This document shows, piece by piece, positions 47,839 to 61,289 of a stretch of DNA of 64,000 nucleotides. Below the pieces are notes generated by a model. The model did no database searches. It was not told where the DNA came from and saw nothing but the letters and a program-made list of their open reading frames with translations. Every line of letters begins with the position of its first letter. The stretch's first letter is position 1. Source of the stretch: Rhizophagus irregularis (lineage: Eukaryota; Glomeromycota; Glomeromycetes; Glomerales; Glomeraceae); NCBI RefSeq assembly GCF_026210795.1, contig NC_089447.1, forward strand, positions 3,970,501 through 4,034,500, given 5' to 3'. The position numbers and the translations under genes are program-made.

Positions 47839-50243
47839 CAAATAATTTTATTTAGCAAAATAAGAATAAAAATATATATATATAGTATTCTCTCATAATC
47901 CACACGTCCTAGCTGGTTGATATATCTAATATTCTTAACATTTCAAACCTTTCAGCATAACGATACTCTTAAGTCCGGATCAAACCCGCTTCTTTGTTGA
48001 TATTCTGGTGGATTCTTGAACTGACTTGAGTATCGTAATGGTATGCTGATATCATTCCAGATATTATTACATTAGTCTGATCCTTCGAATTAGTTGTGCT
48101 ATTTCCTTACGTGATGTTGCATAAAATATATTACTCCATAGTAGTTTAACATAAATCATGAAAATTAACTGGGTAGCCACTCAAAATTCATATGAAATAG
48201 TAGTAGTCTTAACAGGTGAAATGTTTGCAATCCTAATATTGGTCTATTTCGCCTGAATATCTTGATCAACAGGACTCAGTAGCATTTCTATCCTAAAATC
48301 TATCTTATATTTTCCGAGTAATATAAATTCATACGCATTATCCTTTAACGATTTTATAATTATTTATAAACCTTCCTTCACTCTACTCAACAATCCTCGG
48401 ACTGACTTTCCCTAGATAATCAAAATCTTAATAATCATCACTGAATGCCTCGTCCTGTTTTCGTTTTCATCGTTCGTTTAGTATGAACTTCCCAGTTCGA
48501 TATTCTAAGAAAAATAAGGAAAAAAAAGAGTATTACTCACGAGTTACTTTTAATGCTGCTGAGATTTTGTTGGAATATTTCTACCTGAACGAAGCTCATA
48601 GAGACTTAGTGTAAAATAATAAGACTCTCAGAATCCCGAAACGAAAAAAAATAAGGTATTAGCATAAAAACTAAGAATTATACCAATGATTAGTATCTTT
48701 ATTGAATAATTGACATGTCAAGAACTTACTTCGCATCCAAAACTAGGCGTGATATTTTCAACCTATTTGTGATCAATATGAAGAATATTCTGGCTTCCAA
48801 GCTGTCCAGAAATAAAGTAATAATCTTTCAACTTTTGTAATACATTTCTCGAATATTTGAATTTCATGTTGGGACAGATAGGTAAATAGCGGAATTGTAT
48901 CTACTGTATGTCTTCGGGTTTAAGACAATAATTCGCTAACTGAAGTTCATGAGACCAAGACAGTTGACTTTTTGGATAAAAAATAACAAATGTCATTTAC
49001 AATGCGCGTACCCAACTAACCCATATGATCGCGTGTGAATTTTAATCATGTGATTTTTGATCATGTAAAAAAGATGACTCCTATTCGTCGAAATAATAAG
49101 ACCGCGAATATTAGATTCGTCTTGCTACAGTAGATCGGAAGAATTTATCTTGGTTTCCATCTCATTCAAAATTCGCAAAGTTATAAAAAGGGCAGGAGCA
49201 AGTGCTTAGATGCACATTGATAAACAAATAAGTTCACAAATTTAATTATTTCCGAGTATCACATCCTTCTTTTATATACGAATATACTATTATATGGAAT
49301 AAGTGCTAAAAACAAGGGCGACCAAATTGATTAAAAAATTTTTTTAGCATAGATTAATTGATCAATGTGCGGAGTGTGCGGGCACAAAGTTTTTAAAATT
49401 TTGTACATGACCGAATATTTTTATAATCAACTAAGTATATTTGTTATATATAATAATTATGCGTTTTTACATATAAATTATCTCGCTATTAAATTATCTT
49501 TGTACATTAAATCTTTTAAAATTTCTAAACTTATTTACGTACTGATAAATTCTTAATGAAATATATATATATATATACTTTACTAGTTTTTTTTTCAACT
49601 TCATGTTCTATTAATAGTATTACAAGCCATTCTCAAAGACATAAACAAAATTTGGAAAAGTTCGTGCTCTTTTAGTAGATTCAACTGACCGAATTCAACG
49701 CTGTAATATGAGAAATTTACTAGGATACGATTAAAAGAAGTATAATAGACGGTAGTGCAGATCGAATTTTAGAAAGTTATTTTTAGAATAATTAGCCTAA
49801 CTAAATTAGGAATGCACAGTAGCGATCAAATTTTGGGATTTTTGAAATTTTTCTAAGGTTTTGAAAGTTTAGTCTTCTTAAAAATATGCAGAAGGATGGG
49901 AAGAAATGAAAAGTGTAGGAGAACTTTAAAAATAAGTTCCGGAATGGAATTTTGAAAAGAAAACTCCTGGCATATAAGTATATACAATGTTTAATATTAT
50001 GTGTAATGATTTTTGTTTTATAAATACTCAAATATTAATTTTGAATAAAATTATCACTTGAAAAATATTGAAAATCATTATTTTGTTTTTAATATTATAC
50101 TAATATAATACTAATATTGCTTTGTATAAGACAAATGATATGGCATTTTATCCTAATTTAAAGGAAGTGTTTATCCCACAATATAAAAAAAATATATGGA
50201 ACCTTAAAGTAATTGACAATGAAAATATTTTTATTACTTTTCC

Positions 50244-50725
50244 TATACATGCCACCCAAATTATTTTGGGCTGCCATAATTATAAGTAAAATCCCAAATT
50301 CAATTATAGCATCCCAAATTATTTTGGCACTTTACATAGTAAATTATATATAAACTGAATGAATTACGGAGGACCCCGGATATCTCCAAAACAGGTCATA
50401 AGTCACACTTTCGGCAGATTGGCCCATTTTTCAGGGGCTCAAAAAATCGTTTTTTGTAAATATCTCGGCATCCAGTGGTCCAATTTTGATGAACTTTTTT
50501 TTAAATTGTAGAGCTAAATGAGGGCTACAAAATAAAAAAAAGTTCATTAAAATTGAATTACTGGATGCTGAGATATTTACAAAAAACGATTTTTTGAGTT
50601 TCAGCAAAAAGGGGTGTTTTTGGCCAAAAGTCCATTATGACCTTTATATTAGATATCCGGGGTCCTAATTACGGCATCCCAAATTATAATTATGACATCC
50701 CAAAATAATTTGGGCAGCATGTATA
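50244..50725. mobile_element. hAT-type MITE, outer member of a nested pair
   Basis: Ends TATACATGCCACCC / GGGCAGCATGTATA, flanked by ACTTTTCC (50236..50243, 50726..50733). The ends match those of the 1.45-kb element at 20871 (TATACTTGCCGCCC), so both probably use the same transposase. Interrupted by the inner element. Confidence 0.88.
50370..50666. mobile_element. 297-bp palindromic MITE nested inside the previous one
   Basis: Ends AGGACCCCGGATATCT / AGATATCCGGGGTCCT, flanked by AATTACGG (50362..50369, 50667..50674). The arms fold over almost the full length (AAAAATCGTTTTTTGTAAAT on the left, its inverse on the right). Confidence 0.9.
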
Positions 50726-51874
50726 ACTTTTCCAATATTAATTACCTGACAAATTATCTAATATAAAACCAAAATTAGCAAATACTTTTTGGATAAAATA
50801 AAGTTTTTCATAATAAATATTTAATATTTTTAATTCAGTTTTAAAAACTACTTACTTTTGATAAAACTTTAATTCCTAAATATCATTCAAATTTTAATAA
50901 AATAATATATATGTCAAATTATGATATATTTTGAAGTTGATTTTTAAACTCCCATTTTTTAATATTGTAATTTTTAATGTTGAAGATTCATTTTCAAATG
51001 ATTTTACTGTATATGAATATTTAAAAATATATATAATTGAAATTAATATAAAAAAATAATAAAAAATAAAAATAGTGGTGAGGAGATGAAATAGTGATTA
51101 AAAGAATGAAATAATAATAAAAAAGCAATATAGAATAAACAAATAATAAAAAAAATGATATAGAATTGAATAAAAATAAAAAAATATATGGAATAAAATG
51201 AAAATAGAAAAAGAATGATAGGAGATGAAACAGTAATAAAAAAAATGATAAAAGACAAAATGGTAAAGAAAGGAATAGTATAGCATAATAAGAAAAAAAC
51301 AAAAAACTATAAATCCAAAAAGAAGTGAAAAATCTAACTAAAAAAAAAATAGTTAAAAAAAAATAATTTCTAATAACAAAAAATCTAAAATAACTTATTA
51401 TTTATTAAGACAAAGTTTTAAAGCCATTAAAAGGTAAAAAGAATTATCTACAAAAAATGACAAAATAAAATAAAATGGAGGTGAAAATAATAAAATAAAA
51501 TGAAGAAAAAGAGAATAATTAATATTAATAAAGGAAAAAAAACCTATATAAGGCTAAACCAAATTAATTATCTGTTTTACATTACACTGTTTATGAAAGT
51601 TTAGAGGAGGGAGGGAGGTCGAATAAAAAGAAAAAAAATTTAAATCCCGTGACTTTGTATAATAAAGTCACATGTAAACTTGAAATTTTATTAACGAAAA
51701 AAAATATTAAATGTTAATCATACTAAGACTATTACAAAAAATCAACTAGTTAACATGATTTGTTTTTTATTTTTTTCTATTAACTTTCTTTTCCAACCGT
51801 TTATAAAATGATTTCCCACTTTCATTACAAATATTACATAATAGATATATTAACTTGAATTTTTCCTGTAGATT

Positions 51875-54800
51875 TTAAGGCACAATTTTAAAATCACTAT
51901 TTGCACCACACCAATAGCAGATTGGAATATTTCCTATTTTTTTTGAAGAATAATAAAGCAATTCAATAGGGGAATCACAAGAAATTTGAACTCTAACAAA
52001 AATCTCTTGAGCCAAATTATGATCATCTGAAAAAATTAGTGATCCACACGTATATGTATAAGTTTGTAACACCAATTTTAAATCTTGTTTTTGTTGTTCT
52101 ATTAAATGGGAATTACTATAAAGGCATCGTATTTTTCTACAAGAATTACATTTTATATATTCTCTGATTTTAGCAGAAATGAGAATATTACTTGGCACCA
52201 ATTCAGCTTTAGATTCTAAATTGATTAAAGAAGAACGAAATTTTTCTGTTGTGGGTTTGCTATATAAATTTGCAAATGTTTCGTAGTGATCTGGATTATC
52301 TATTTGAAAAATTATTCAAGTTAATAATACTTCAATTTAATAATATTTAACATTTTATATAAAAACTAATATATAAAAAATACCTCGTGATGGTATTGGA
52401 TCAGGTAAAAAATGTAAGTTTTGAAAGATATCTGTTGGCATTCTAATTCGATAACAAACTTTACAGAAAGTTTGATTACATTTTTTGATCTAAAAAAATT
52501 TACAAAAACATGAATATTTATTTGAATTAAAATAATTTTACTACATTAAAGCAATTTTATTACCTGAAATGAGTATACTCTTTCTTGACAATGAGTTTTG
52601 ATAAATTTTACCAAGGGTTTGTATTTTCGCAATTGTTGTTGAGTAGTTTTATCTTTAGTCAATGTGGAATCAATTCGCAATATATTCTTCAAAATTTAAG
52701 TAAATAAAATTATTAGAATAAAATAAAACAATAACAAAAATAAATCATTTTAAAGTATTACCTCAAACATCTCATTAATTTTCAAATCAGATGCAGGATT
52801 TTCAGTTTCGAATGCTTCATTTTTCCAAACTAAATGTTCTGTACGCTCGTGAAGCAGTTCTTTCTAATTCCACCTTTAAGCATGGATTATCTTTTGCTTT
52901 TTCGCGTATATCTTCTAATGTCCTTAAAGCCTCAAATTCGTCTTCAAATTCCTCAGGCATTTTTTCTCTTTCTATAGCAACACCTGAAGTCCATAATTAA
53001 TCACGCTCATAATTCTTTCTGCAGGATTACACCAACTATGATGTGGAGCTGTCCTAACTGCGATTAACATATCAAAATTACCTGCTAAAAATAAACATAT
53101 TAAAGCTACTTGAACTGATCCAAAGGTGCATCTGTGATCGGGATCTCCATCAGTATAGAGTGACAATATTGAGGGTAAAAATTGTATTGGATACTGACGA
53201 TTCATCAGGTTAAAAAATTCTGTTGAATGCCTTAATGTACTACTTGGTTGAAAAATGGCATCTTTAAAGCAGGCATATACTTTTTCATCATAGAAAGATT
53301 CAGATATATCATTTGGAATGTTAATGAATAAAGTAATAGATGGTGTTAATGACAACTTAGTAAAGTCGTGATCGGCTGCTGTAATTTCTCCTTCAGCTGG
53401 TGCCAAAGTCTTTTTATTGCGAACGCCTGTAGATACTGGTACATCCTCACTAATAGGCACTTTGTGCTTATCATCTGCCGAGATAAAACATGCATAATCT
53501 TGATATTTGATGTTAAATTCGCATTCATACTTAAATATCGTGCGACAATAATATTCATCTTCACTGGATTTTCATAACAATCAGGATTGCACCTTATACT
53601 TCACATTAAAATGCCCAGTATACTGCATGGCTTTGGTAGTACATGCATTAGATGGTGCAAAATTCAATCTTATCCATTCTTCTGATGGAATAGAAACATC
53701 ACTTAGCAGAGGTAAGCCTTGATATTTTGTATTTATTGCCGTTTTCAGAAATGTTGACATTAGAATGTCGATCATTTCTATAAATCGAACACACCGAACA
53801 CACACCGAACACAGCAATTAAAATTAAAAAAAAACAAATTTTCCTTTAAAAAAAGCAAAATTAAAACTTTAGTAATATATTTTTAGGTAGTGTGCATAAA
53901 AAAATGTATAAAAATTATATTATTTGCATATATGTATTCACTTGTATTTGCTTGTATTTGCCAATGTTCGGTGTGTTCGGTGTGTTCGTTTGTGTTCGGT
54001 GTGTGTTCGGTACAAATTTTCATATTTTCAATTTTATTCATATCTAAAAAGTGACAAAAATAGTTTTTATATAAAGTTATGCATGAATACTTCAAGTTTG
54101 CATAATTTTTTGTATGTGTTCACGGTGTGTTCTGTGTGTTCGGTATAAAATGGTCAAAATTTCAGATTGTCAACATTTCTGAAAACGGCAATAAATGAGT
54201 AATAATTCTTTCTCTCAATTTCCGAATAGATATAGCATATGGAATATATAAAACAGCATCTGTTCAGCGTTCATTAACAACTGTATTATTATGCTAAAAA
54301 AAATAAAATATTAAATTTAGAGAATTACTAAACTTAACCTGGGGGAATTTTTCTCCTCTCTCCCTTTATTTCAATTTTTAATTAAAATATTGACTTGCAT
54401 AGTAATCTAAGAATAAGATTATATGTAAATTTATGAGAAGAAAAGGTTTTATTAAGTTAAAAAAGGTAGTTGTTCAGATAATTTTTGAGAAAAGTACATA
54501 ATTTTGATTTTTATAGTTAAATTGTATTTTTCATGATAAAAATTCTTTTTAAAACCAAGAATTGCCAAATTTTTATGCGATTAATATCCAATTATATTTA
54601 TTTTATATATTTCATAAAAAAAGTTTATTTTTTTTAAATTTTTAGGGGGGGGGAATTATCCTCCTGGTTAAGATTAGCAATACTCTTAAATTTATTATAA
54701 GAAATTAAGAATTTTTAATTAATACAAATTAATACCTTGTTAAAATATCCATCAAGTTCATCCCAAAATATATCAAATTTTGACCCTTGAAATCCATTAT

Positions 54801-55915
54801 TAGTCCTAAAATCAATTATTATAGAAGGATTTTCCAATAACATCATAAGACGTAATCTTTCTTCTATCTCTTTACTTATTTGATCATTTGATAATGAAGC
54901 ATCACCAGTTAAATCATGATACAACATTCTAAGCACCAGTTTTGAAAGATTGCGAATTAGGGAGTACTATAAACAAAACTTTAATGAGATTTTTAATTAA
55001 AAAAAATATATACAATACAAATAATATTCACAACTTGCCTTTTGAAGCATATTTTCCCTCATTTGTCTTATACAATATATTGGTATTGTGTCATTTATAC
55101 GAGTAATCATCTGTGCTTTAAGAGTTTCATAATATTCACTTGTTTCTTCAGTATTAGATGCTTTCCATATAAAATTAAGTGTTCCAAGATAATTACCATA
55201 AGGATATCTAAATAAATAATTTTATAGATTAAAATGCTTTTGTAATCATGTGCGTTAATGCGTAATTGCATGCTTTTAAAATTTTCAAATATAAAACAAG
55301 AATCTTACCTGTATAATCCCGTAAGAACAGATAACTGAATATCACGAATAAAATTATGTTTCTTTATAGGATCATTTGATATATAGAGATTAAGATCAAC
55401 GAAATCAAATACTTCTCTATTTGCAAGATCAAAATCTAATATACAATATCTTGAATCAATTTCTTTATTACATTTAGAAATCAGATGAATATTACAGTTA
55501 TTAGATGGTTCACGTGCTGGATTTTCACTTTCATGAAGGGTTCTCATATTATTATTAGTAGTTTCAAGATGATCAAGATATTTCTTCATCATGGATGTGA
55601 ATTCAAAGACATTTAATACAACTTCTTGCCAAGAGTTTTTAGATGTCCAAGGTTCAGCTAAAGAAAGCTCTATAGAATTAGCTAATTGAAAAAGTTCTAG
55701 GCGTGTAAGTTGTGGTTTTTTTTTCTTCATTCTTTGATAATATTCATTATAAACGCCATTTTGCTGATACACTGGAAGAGAGTTAAATAATGATGGAAGA
55801 TGACATCCTCTTGAGCGTAACTTTTCTAAGTGTGGGTCTATATACCATATAGCCTTAGTTAAATGTTCAATAAATTATTTTCCATAAGTAATATGACCAT
55901 CTCCAACAGTAACAC
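51875..55915 (-). pseudogene. Decayed member of a dispersed family with a DDE-like segment
   Basis: Minus-strand coding text runs from about 55915 (HLTKAIWYIDPHLEKLRSRG, PVYQQNGVYNEYYQRMKK) through 54715..54936, 54190..54300, 53817..53400 and 53460..52972 to the end at 51875, with short introns in the 3' third. One segment, YTDGDPDHRCTFGSVQVAL followed by NPAERIMSVINYG, spaces acidic residues as in an RNase-H-fold DDE transposase. The C-terminus has Cys pairs (CNSCRKIRC, CYWCG) that could bind zinc. I recognise the text as a repeated lineage family but cannot name the element. It is broken in about half a dozen places, lacks a clear 5' end and holds a foldback insertion (53737..54196). Confidence 0.55.
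53737..54196. repeat. Inverted-repeat block with GTGTTCGGT minisatellites
   Basis: A 27-bp inverted repeat (TTATTGCCGTTTTCAGAAAT and onward) bounds about 460 bp. Inside are CGAACACAC-type repeats (53788..53815) and the opposite-strand form GTTCGGTGTGTTCGGTGTG (53964..54012, 54117..54146). It lies within the decayed gene above and looks like an insertion or rearrangement in it. Confidence 0.7.
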
Positions 55916-58249
55916 TGGTCAAATGATGAGGTATCAGTCAGATTTCATATACCTGATATCTGTATAATATATCATGTATAGTGGTCTGATATGTCAATGA
56001 TTTGCTATACCGATGTCTCATCTATATTTGAAACAAATAGATTACATAAAAGTTACATTTCGGGTTGTTGTATATCATACTCGTATCGTATAAATTTCAT
56101 AATCATATTGGTATCTTGATATTTCAATGATATTTATATTATCAAAATATGATGTTTCATTAATTATATTCTGATATATCCTGATTTTTATGTATTGTAT
56201 ATTATTTATTAATAAACATCATTTCTTTATTTATTATATGCATTATACTAATATTTTATCTTTTTAAACTATGTTGTTAATGGTTTGGAACATTAAATTT
56301 CTTGAATTCCTGATGGTAGATGAATAGAAATACTAAAAAAAATAACAAAAGATGTTTTTCTAATCAGAATTGCAATTTTGAATCTATCAACCATAAGTAT
56401 AAGAAAAAAAAGAAGATTTTTAAGATCTTTAAGTAAAAACTTTACCAGGAAATAACCAAATTGAAGGAAATATTAAAAAAATAATAAATAATAAACAGGA
56501 TTTAAAGAATACAAGTAACTGGAATTTTTTGCTATATAAATAATTATTTTTTTGTTTTTTAATATTACTTTATTTTTATTAATTTATATATAAATAGATG
56601 AATTTTCTTATTAATTAATTAGACCTTTTTTTCTATAAAATTTTTTTACTAAAGGACTATTAATTTCGTATTCCTTTTTTATTCTTAGTATTATTATACT
56701 TTAATAAAGTAAAAGATATTTGATTTAATTTTAAGATGTAGTCTTAAGGCGTGAAGTTTTATTTTAAATTAGTATGCTGTATTTCTATTACTATATATAA
56801 ATAATATATAACAATTCTTTAACATATAAAAAAAAAAATTATTCAATTATTAGTATAATTACATCTACTATAATTAAAACATATTGCAGAAGAATAATTT
56901 AAAAAATATTAATGTAAACTGTTATTAATAGTTTTATTAATTTAATTTACTATAATACTATTTTTTAAAAGATATTTAGTTTTTCATATTTATTTTTATT
57001 TTTTGTTATTATTTCTTTTATTTTATTTTAATTGTAAATTCAAATATTATTAATAAAGATAAAGGCTATATACTATATTTACTTTGAAAATATAATTTAT
57101 AACTTGTTTTAAAGTTATTCAAAATTTTATTTTAATTATAGATATTGTAAATATATTATTTAATAAAAAAATTTATTTCTCATTAAAGTGATTTTTCACT
57201 TTTCTAAATTTAATATATAAAAATGACATTATACTGATTATTTACCAATCATTTTCCATAGTTTAAAGTTAATCACATTTTATTATATAACTTCAAAAAA
57301 ATAGAAATAACCAAAAAATCAATTATTTTAAATAAATTCTTTATTAAATAATAAATCAGGTTATTATCTTTTATATAATAGAGTTTTTTTCTAGTTAAAT
57401 AATTATTAATATTAAATATATAAAATTAAAATCAGATATTTTTATTAATTATATATTAAATTTGATTATTATAAAGAAATTTAAAATTACAAAAATTACA
57501 TAATCGTATAGAAGTTAAACGTCAATTTAAATGTAATAAATGTAATAATTGTAAATAATTCAATTGGTAAATAATTAAGAGTTTACTGTTAGCTTGCTCT
57601 TAGAATATGATTAGTATAACAATTTCTTTTTTTTTATATAGAATTTATCTTGGAAAAATCTTATCATTCTACATCTGATAGTATTTATGTGTCAGTAGCT
57701 AACATTAGTTAGAAAGAAAAATATGGTTTTGACATAAAATGTTTATCATGATGAGTAGTTACCTTTGGTCTCAAGATGATAGATCAGTCTTTTCCTTTAG
57801 AAGGAGCAGTATATTAATAATGTTTAAATTAATTTAGAATACTTTATTTTATTTTACTTTTGCAAATATATTGTATTACTTTAACATTATTATAAATAAA
57901 TATGATCACATCTTTACAAAAAAAATAAAAAAATAAAAAAACAAAAATTACATAATTTAAGCCAAAAATTCTTAAATTGCAATAAATCTTAAAAAGTAAT
58001 CTTTCTATTTATTGATTAATATTAAAAATAAAAAAAATTTGTAAATCTACTACAAAAAGTAAATAATTAAGAAAAAAATACAAATTACTAAAAAAGTTTG
58101 ATAATAAAATATTTAATAATTTTAAAGATGATGATATTTAGAATAAGAAAAACTGTAAATAAAATCATACCATCTGTATTTAATATTACAGTGTGCGAAA
58201 AAATAATTATAATAAAAATTATATATTGAAAAACTTTAATAATTCCTGC
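55916..58249. other. Extremely AT-rich gene-free stretch
   Basis: Starts with degenerate GATATCA/TGATAT repeats (55930-56200). A short scrap near 57500 reads RIEVKRQFKCNKCNN, like a zinc-ribbon fragment, with no gene around it. The rest is nearly pure A/T. Confidence 0.45.
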
Positions 58250-58493
58250 TAAGGTTGCTTGTCTAAACCTCTTCAAAATCCTACGATTAGTTTCGTCAAA
58301 ATTTTACTATAGATTTATTATAGTTTCAGCAGAGTTTTGGCAGTTTCAGCATTTATAATAAGTTTCGGCAGTTTCGCCTTTCTCCAAAGTTTCGCCAGTT
58401 TTTTAATATAACTTTAATATAGTTTCGGCAGAATTTCGCTTTTCAACGAAATGCCATCTTGCCTAAACCCTTAGGTTTCGGCAAGCAACCTTA
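58250..58493. mobile_element. 244-bp hAT-type MITE, sister of the F-box insertion
   Basis: Same TAAGGTTGCTTG ends as 46606..46849 and same 244-bp length, flanked by ATTCCTGC (58242..58249, 58494..58501). Differs from its sister only at scattered bases. Confidence 0.93.
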
Positions 58494-58562
58494 ATTCCTG
58501 CAATATACATCCATTCGGCAAATAATTTTACCTGGTTATACAGTAAACATATATTGTATATA

Positions 58563-58857
58563 GCGGGCCACAGTACCCTAGGTATCTTGCAAAAATCGGG
58601 GGTTTGACCCTGTACCCCCAGGTACTAAACAAAGCTTAAAAATTACGTTTTTTGCAAATATTTCACAATCTACCAGTCCAATTTGAACGATTTTTTTTTT
58701 ATTTTGAAGAGCTCAATGAGAGCTATCAAACAAAAAAAGATGGCTCAAATCTGATTACTAGATCACGAAATAATTGTAAAATATCCCCCCGGGTATTATA
58801 CAATTCTATGAAATTTTTCAAGGGGGGTACTATGCATAGGGGGGTACTATGACCCGC
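58563..58857. mobile_element. MITE with GCGGGCCACAGTACCC ends
   Basis: Ends GCGGGCCACAGTACCC / GGGTACTATGACCCGC within TGTATA-rich flanks, so the duplication is not readable. The interior (GTTTTTTGCAAATATTTC, CCAGTCCAATTTGAACGAT) is a diverged relative of the palindrome at 50370. Confidence 0.7.
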
Positions 58858-60099
58858 GATATACAGTATATATATGCTGATTATTTTTTGTTTACATGTT
58901 CATTTACAATTAGTTATGTTTTATCCATAGTAAAATGGCATATAGAATTTTTGTGCAATATTGTACAATGATAGCCATATTATAGGAAAATCATACCCAT
59001 AATAGCATGACGCTAAAACTTTACATATCGGCGGATTTGTCTATCTGGGATTAATAAGTTTAAAGTAGGCAATTTTCAGAATAAATCGGACTCAAAATTA
59101 TGCTGTAGCACAGAAAACCAGCTGATGATTTATCATCTGACTAATGATCAGTTAAGATAAAAAATTTTTATATCTCGAAACCAAAATAATCAGACAAAAC
59201 ATAGTTGCTTAAAACCCATTTCTCCTATGAAAAACCCATTTCTCACTCTTCGCTTAGGTAGTTAGCTGTCAGTTTAACATTTAAGTTTTTTTTTAAATAC
59301 ATATTAATAAAAAAGAAAGAAATTAACATAACTTAAATATATAACTCTGTAAATTTATGTTTATTATACCCGGCATGTGCATTTGTTCTCTCCACTATGA
59401 TATTATATCGAATTTTAGAAAAAATGCAATTGGAAGTATATTATCAAAAAACTTGATCTCCAGATAAATGAGTTTAAAACAATAACTTAGAAATACAAGG
59501 AACAAAATAGTTTAGAAGCAGAATCAATATTACATGGGAGTGAGACAATTATAATGCAGCCCTAAACGTTGGCATTGGGAATAATTTCATAGATTTTTCA
59601 TATGGTATTTTAAAAATAACCAGCAGATTATTAATTATTTCAATTTTTTATTTGATTGTTAAACGCATCAGTTCTATTCATGCACTAATTCGAGGCAGCG
59701 ATCAGGGAGTTAGAACGAACGACGCTAAGAAAATACTAGGAGCATTTAAATAATTTCATTTCTTAATAACAAATTCTTTAAAAAAACATTGAATAATAAG
59801 CGAAGACCAAATTTTTTATAGTATTTTTCATCTCCATGCTGGTTATACAATCAATAGATATTCGAATTTACCAAACTACTTCAGTTCAGTGAGAAATCAG
59901 ATAGCAATTGGCAGTAAAAAAATCAGATTTTAACGCTGATTTTTAGGTGGTTTGATTCTATTTATTATGTAATTTTTATTTCATTTCATTTATTCTTTTA
60001 TGCATGTACAAATTACATCTACCTCTATTTATTATAAACTCTAAATTTAAAGCCGAATCCTAAAAAAAGAACAAAACTTATTTAATAAACAATTCAGTA
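58858..60099. other. Gene-free stretch
   Basis: AT-rich; no gene, repeat or element that I can support. Confidence 0.5.
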
Positions 60100-61164
60100 G
60101 TCATTCAAAGATCAAGTTTACTTCGAAACTTACTCAAGGAACTGACCCAAAAGCCGAAGACATGCTAACAAAATAAACAAAAGAAGAAACGGTTAGTTTC
60201 TTCAAAACAAATTAATAAAACGTTTCGAAACAAACCATTACGAAACTTACGATCTTATCATCCCAGGATCCAGGAAGCGATACTAGCAAAAAAAATAATA
60301 AAAAATTAAAAAAAGAAAAAAAGTTTCGAACAGAGCGAGATGCTTTGAAACTTACCATCCGATCTACAGCAAGGCATGAAATCCAACAAGAAACAAACGT
60401 CCGATACCTACAAAAAAGAGAAATTTTTTTAAAAAAATTTTTTTAAAATAAATTTCGTCTCGAACGAAACTTACCAAATCCAAAGTTCCAATGCCAAAGG
60501 ACTGCTTCAGCTTTCTTTCCATCAGCTTCTTCTTTTGCTTTCTTTTCCGCTTCAGGAGTCCGAAATTGGAATTTGACTGGGTTCCTACAAGATAGAAATA
60601 AAAAAGCATTGATGTAAGTTTCTAAAGAAGTTTTCGAAAGATCACGAAAACTTACTATGATTCTGTCCTTCAAAAGTCGGAACCGGCCGTCTAAAAAAAA
60701 AAAAATGAAAAAAAAATGAACTGTAAGTAACAGGTTGTTAAAATATTAAAGGTTAAGATATTAAAGTAAAAAAGAACCCACGAGTTTCCAACAAATCCAC
60801 TCTAAATAGGAAAAATCAACCATTTCATTTAAAGAAATAATTTCAAGAATAAAAACCACCCACCGGTGTTTAAAGACTCGAAAATAATTTGTCTTTAAAC
60901 TAAGATTTTTGCGTTAAAAAAGCTTATTCTCATTAACTAAGTTCCAAGTTTAAAAAACATGTTGATACCATTCTTGATTTTAGTTTCCAATAAAGAAATA
61001 TCCAAAAAGAAAACTCCCTCTCCATGCCGATATCCACGTTCAAAAAGGCGATTAGGAGTATTAAAAACAACATACCTAGGCGTAACGTAAGGGTGTCTTA
61101 GTTCTTTGAATTCTAAAACACATGGTTCATCTTGCACGAAATGAGGTTGACACACACGATGGTT
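60100..61164 (-). other. Candidate multi-exon minus-strand transcript (short exons)
   Basis: Several short segments are flanked by strong splice signals on the minus strand: 61164..61076 (NHRVCQPHFVQDEPCVLEF, donor GTATGT), 60690..60656, 60584..60475 and 60412 downwards, with donors GTAAGTTTCG repeated and T-rich acceptors. Both a Lys/Arg-rich frame and an AEKKAKEEADGKKAEA frame are open in the 110-nt exon; with the visible phases the first is used and ends soon after (FLVGFHALL). I cannot assemble a convincing full protein. It may be a decayed or non-coding spliced transcript. Confidence 0.35.
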
Positions 61165-61289
61165 CTATAAAATAACATAAGTAATTCGTTCATCATTGGC
61201 CGGTTCTTCGAGGTAGGAAAGTGTTATTTTATTTTTATTCTTTGACGAAACTTTTACAAGCTAATGTTTCGTTTTTTTTTCTCTTTTTT

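Larger units (their letters stand above)
47839..51874. other. Gene-free AT-rich stretch with nested MITEs
   Basis: Contains an imperfect inverted repeat (CAGCATAACGATACTC about 47955 versus GAGTATCGTAATGGTATGCTG about 48028), the nested elements at 50244..50725, and a low-complexity A/AT-rich tract at 51040..51560 whose long open frames are compositional. No gene seen. Confidence 0.5.

Noticed and set aside
51021-51302. Overlapping minus-strand open frames rich in Phe, Tyr, Ser and Leu
   Set aside because: They mirror an A-rich low-complexity tract (AATAATAAAAAA-type text). No motif, and three frames are open at once, which composition explains.
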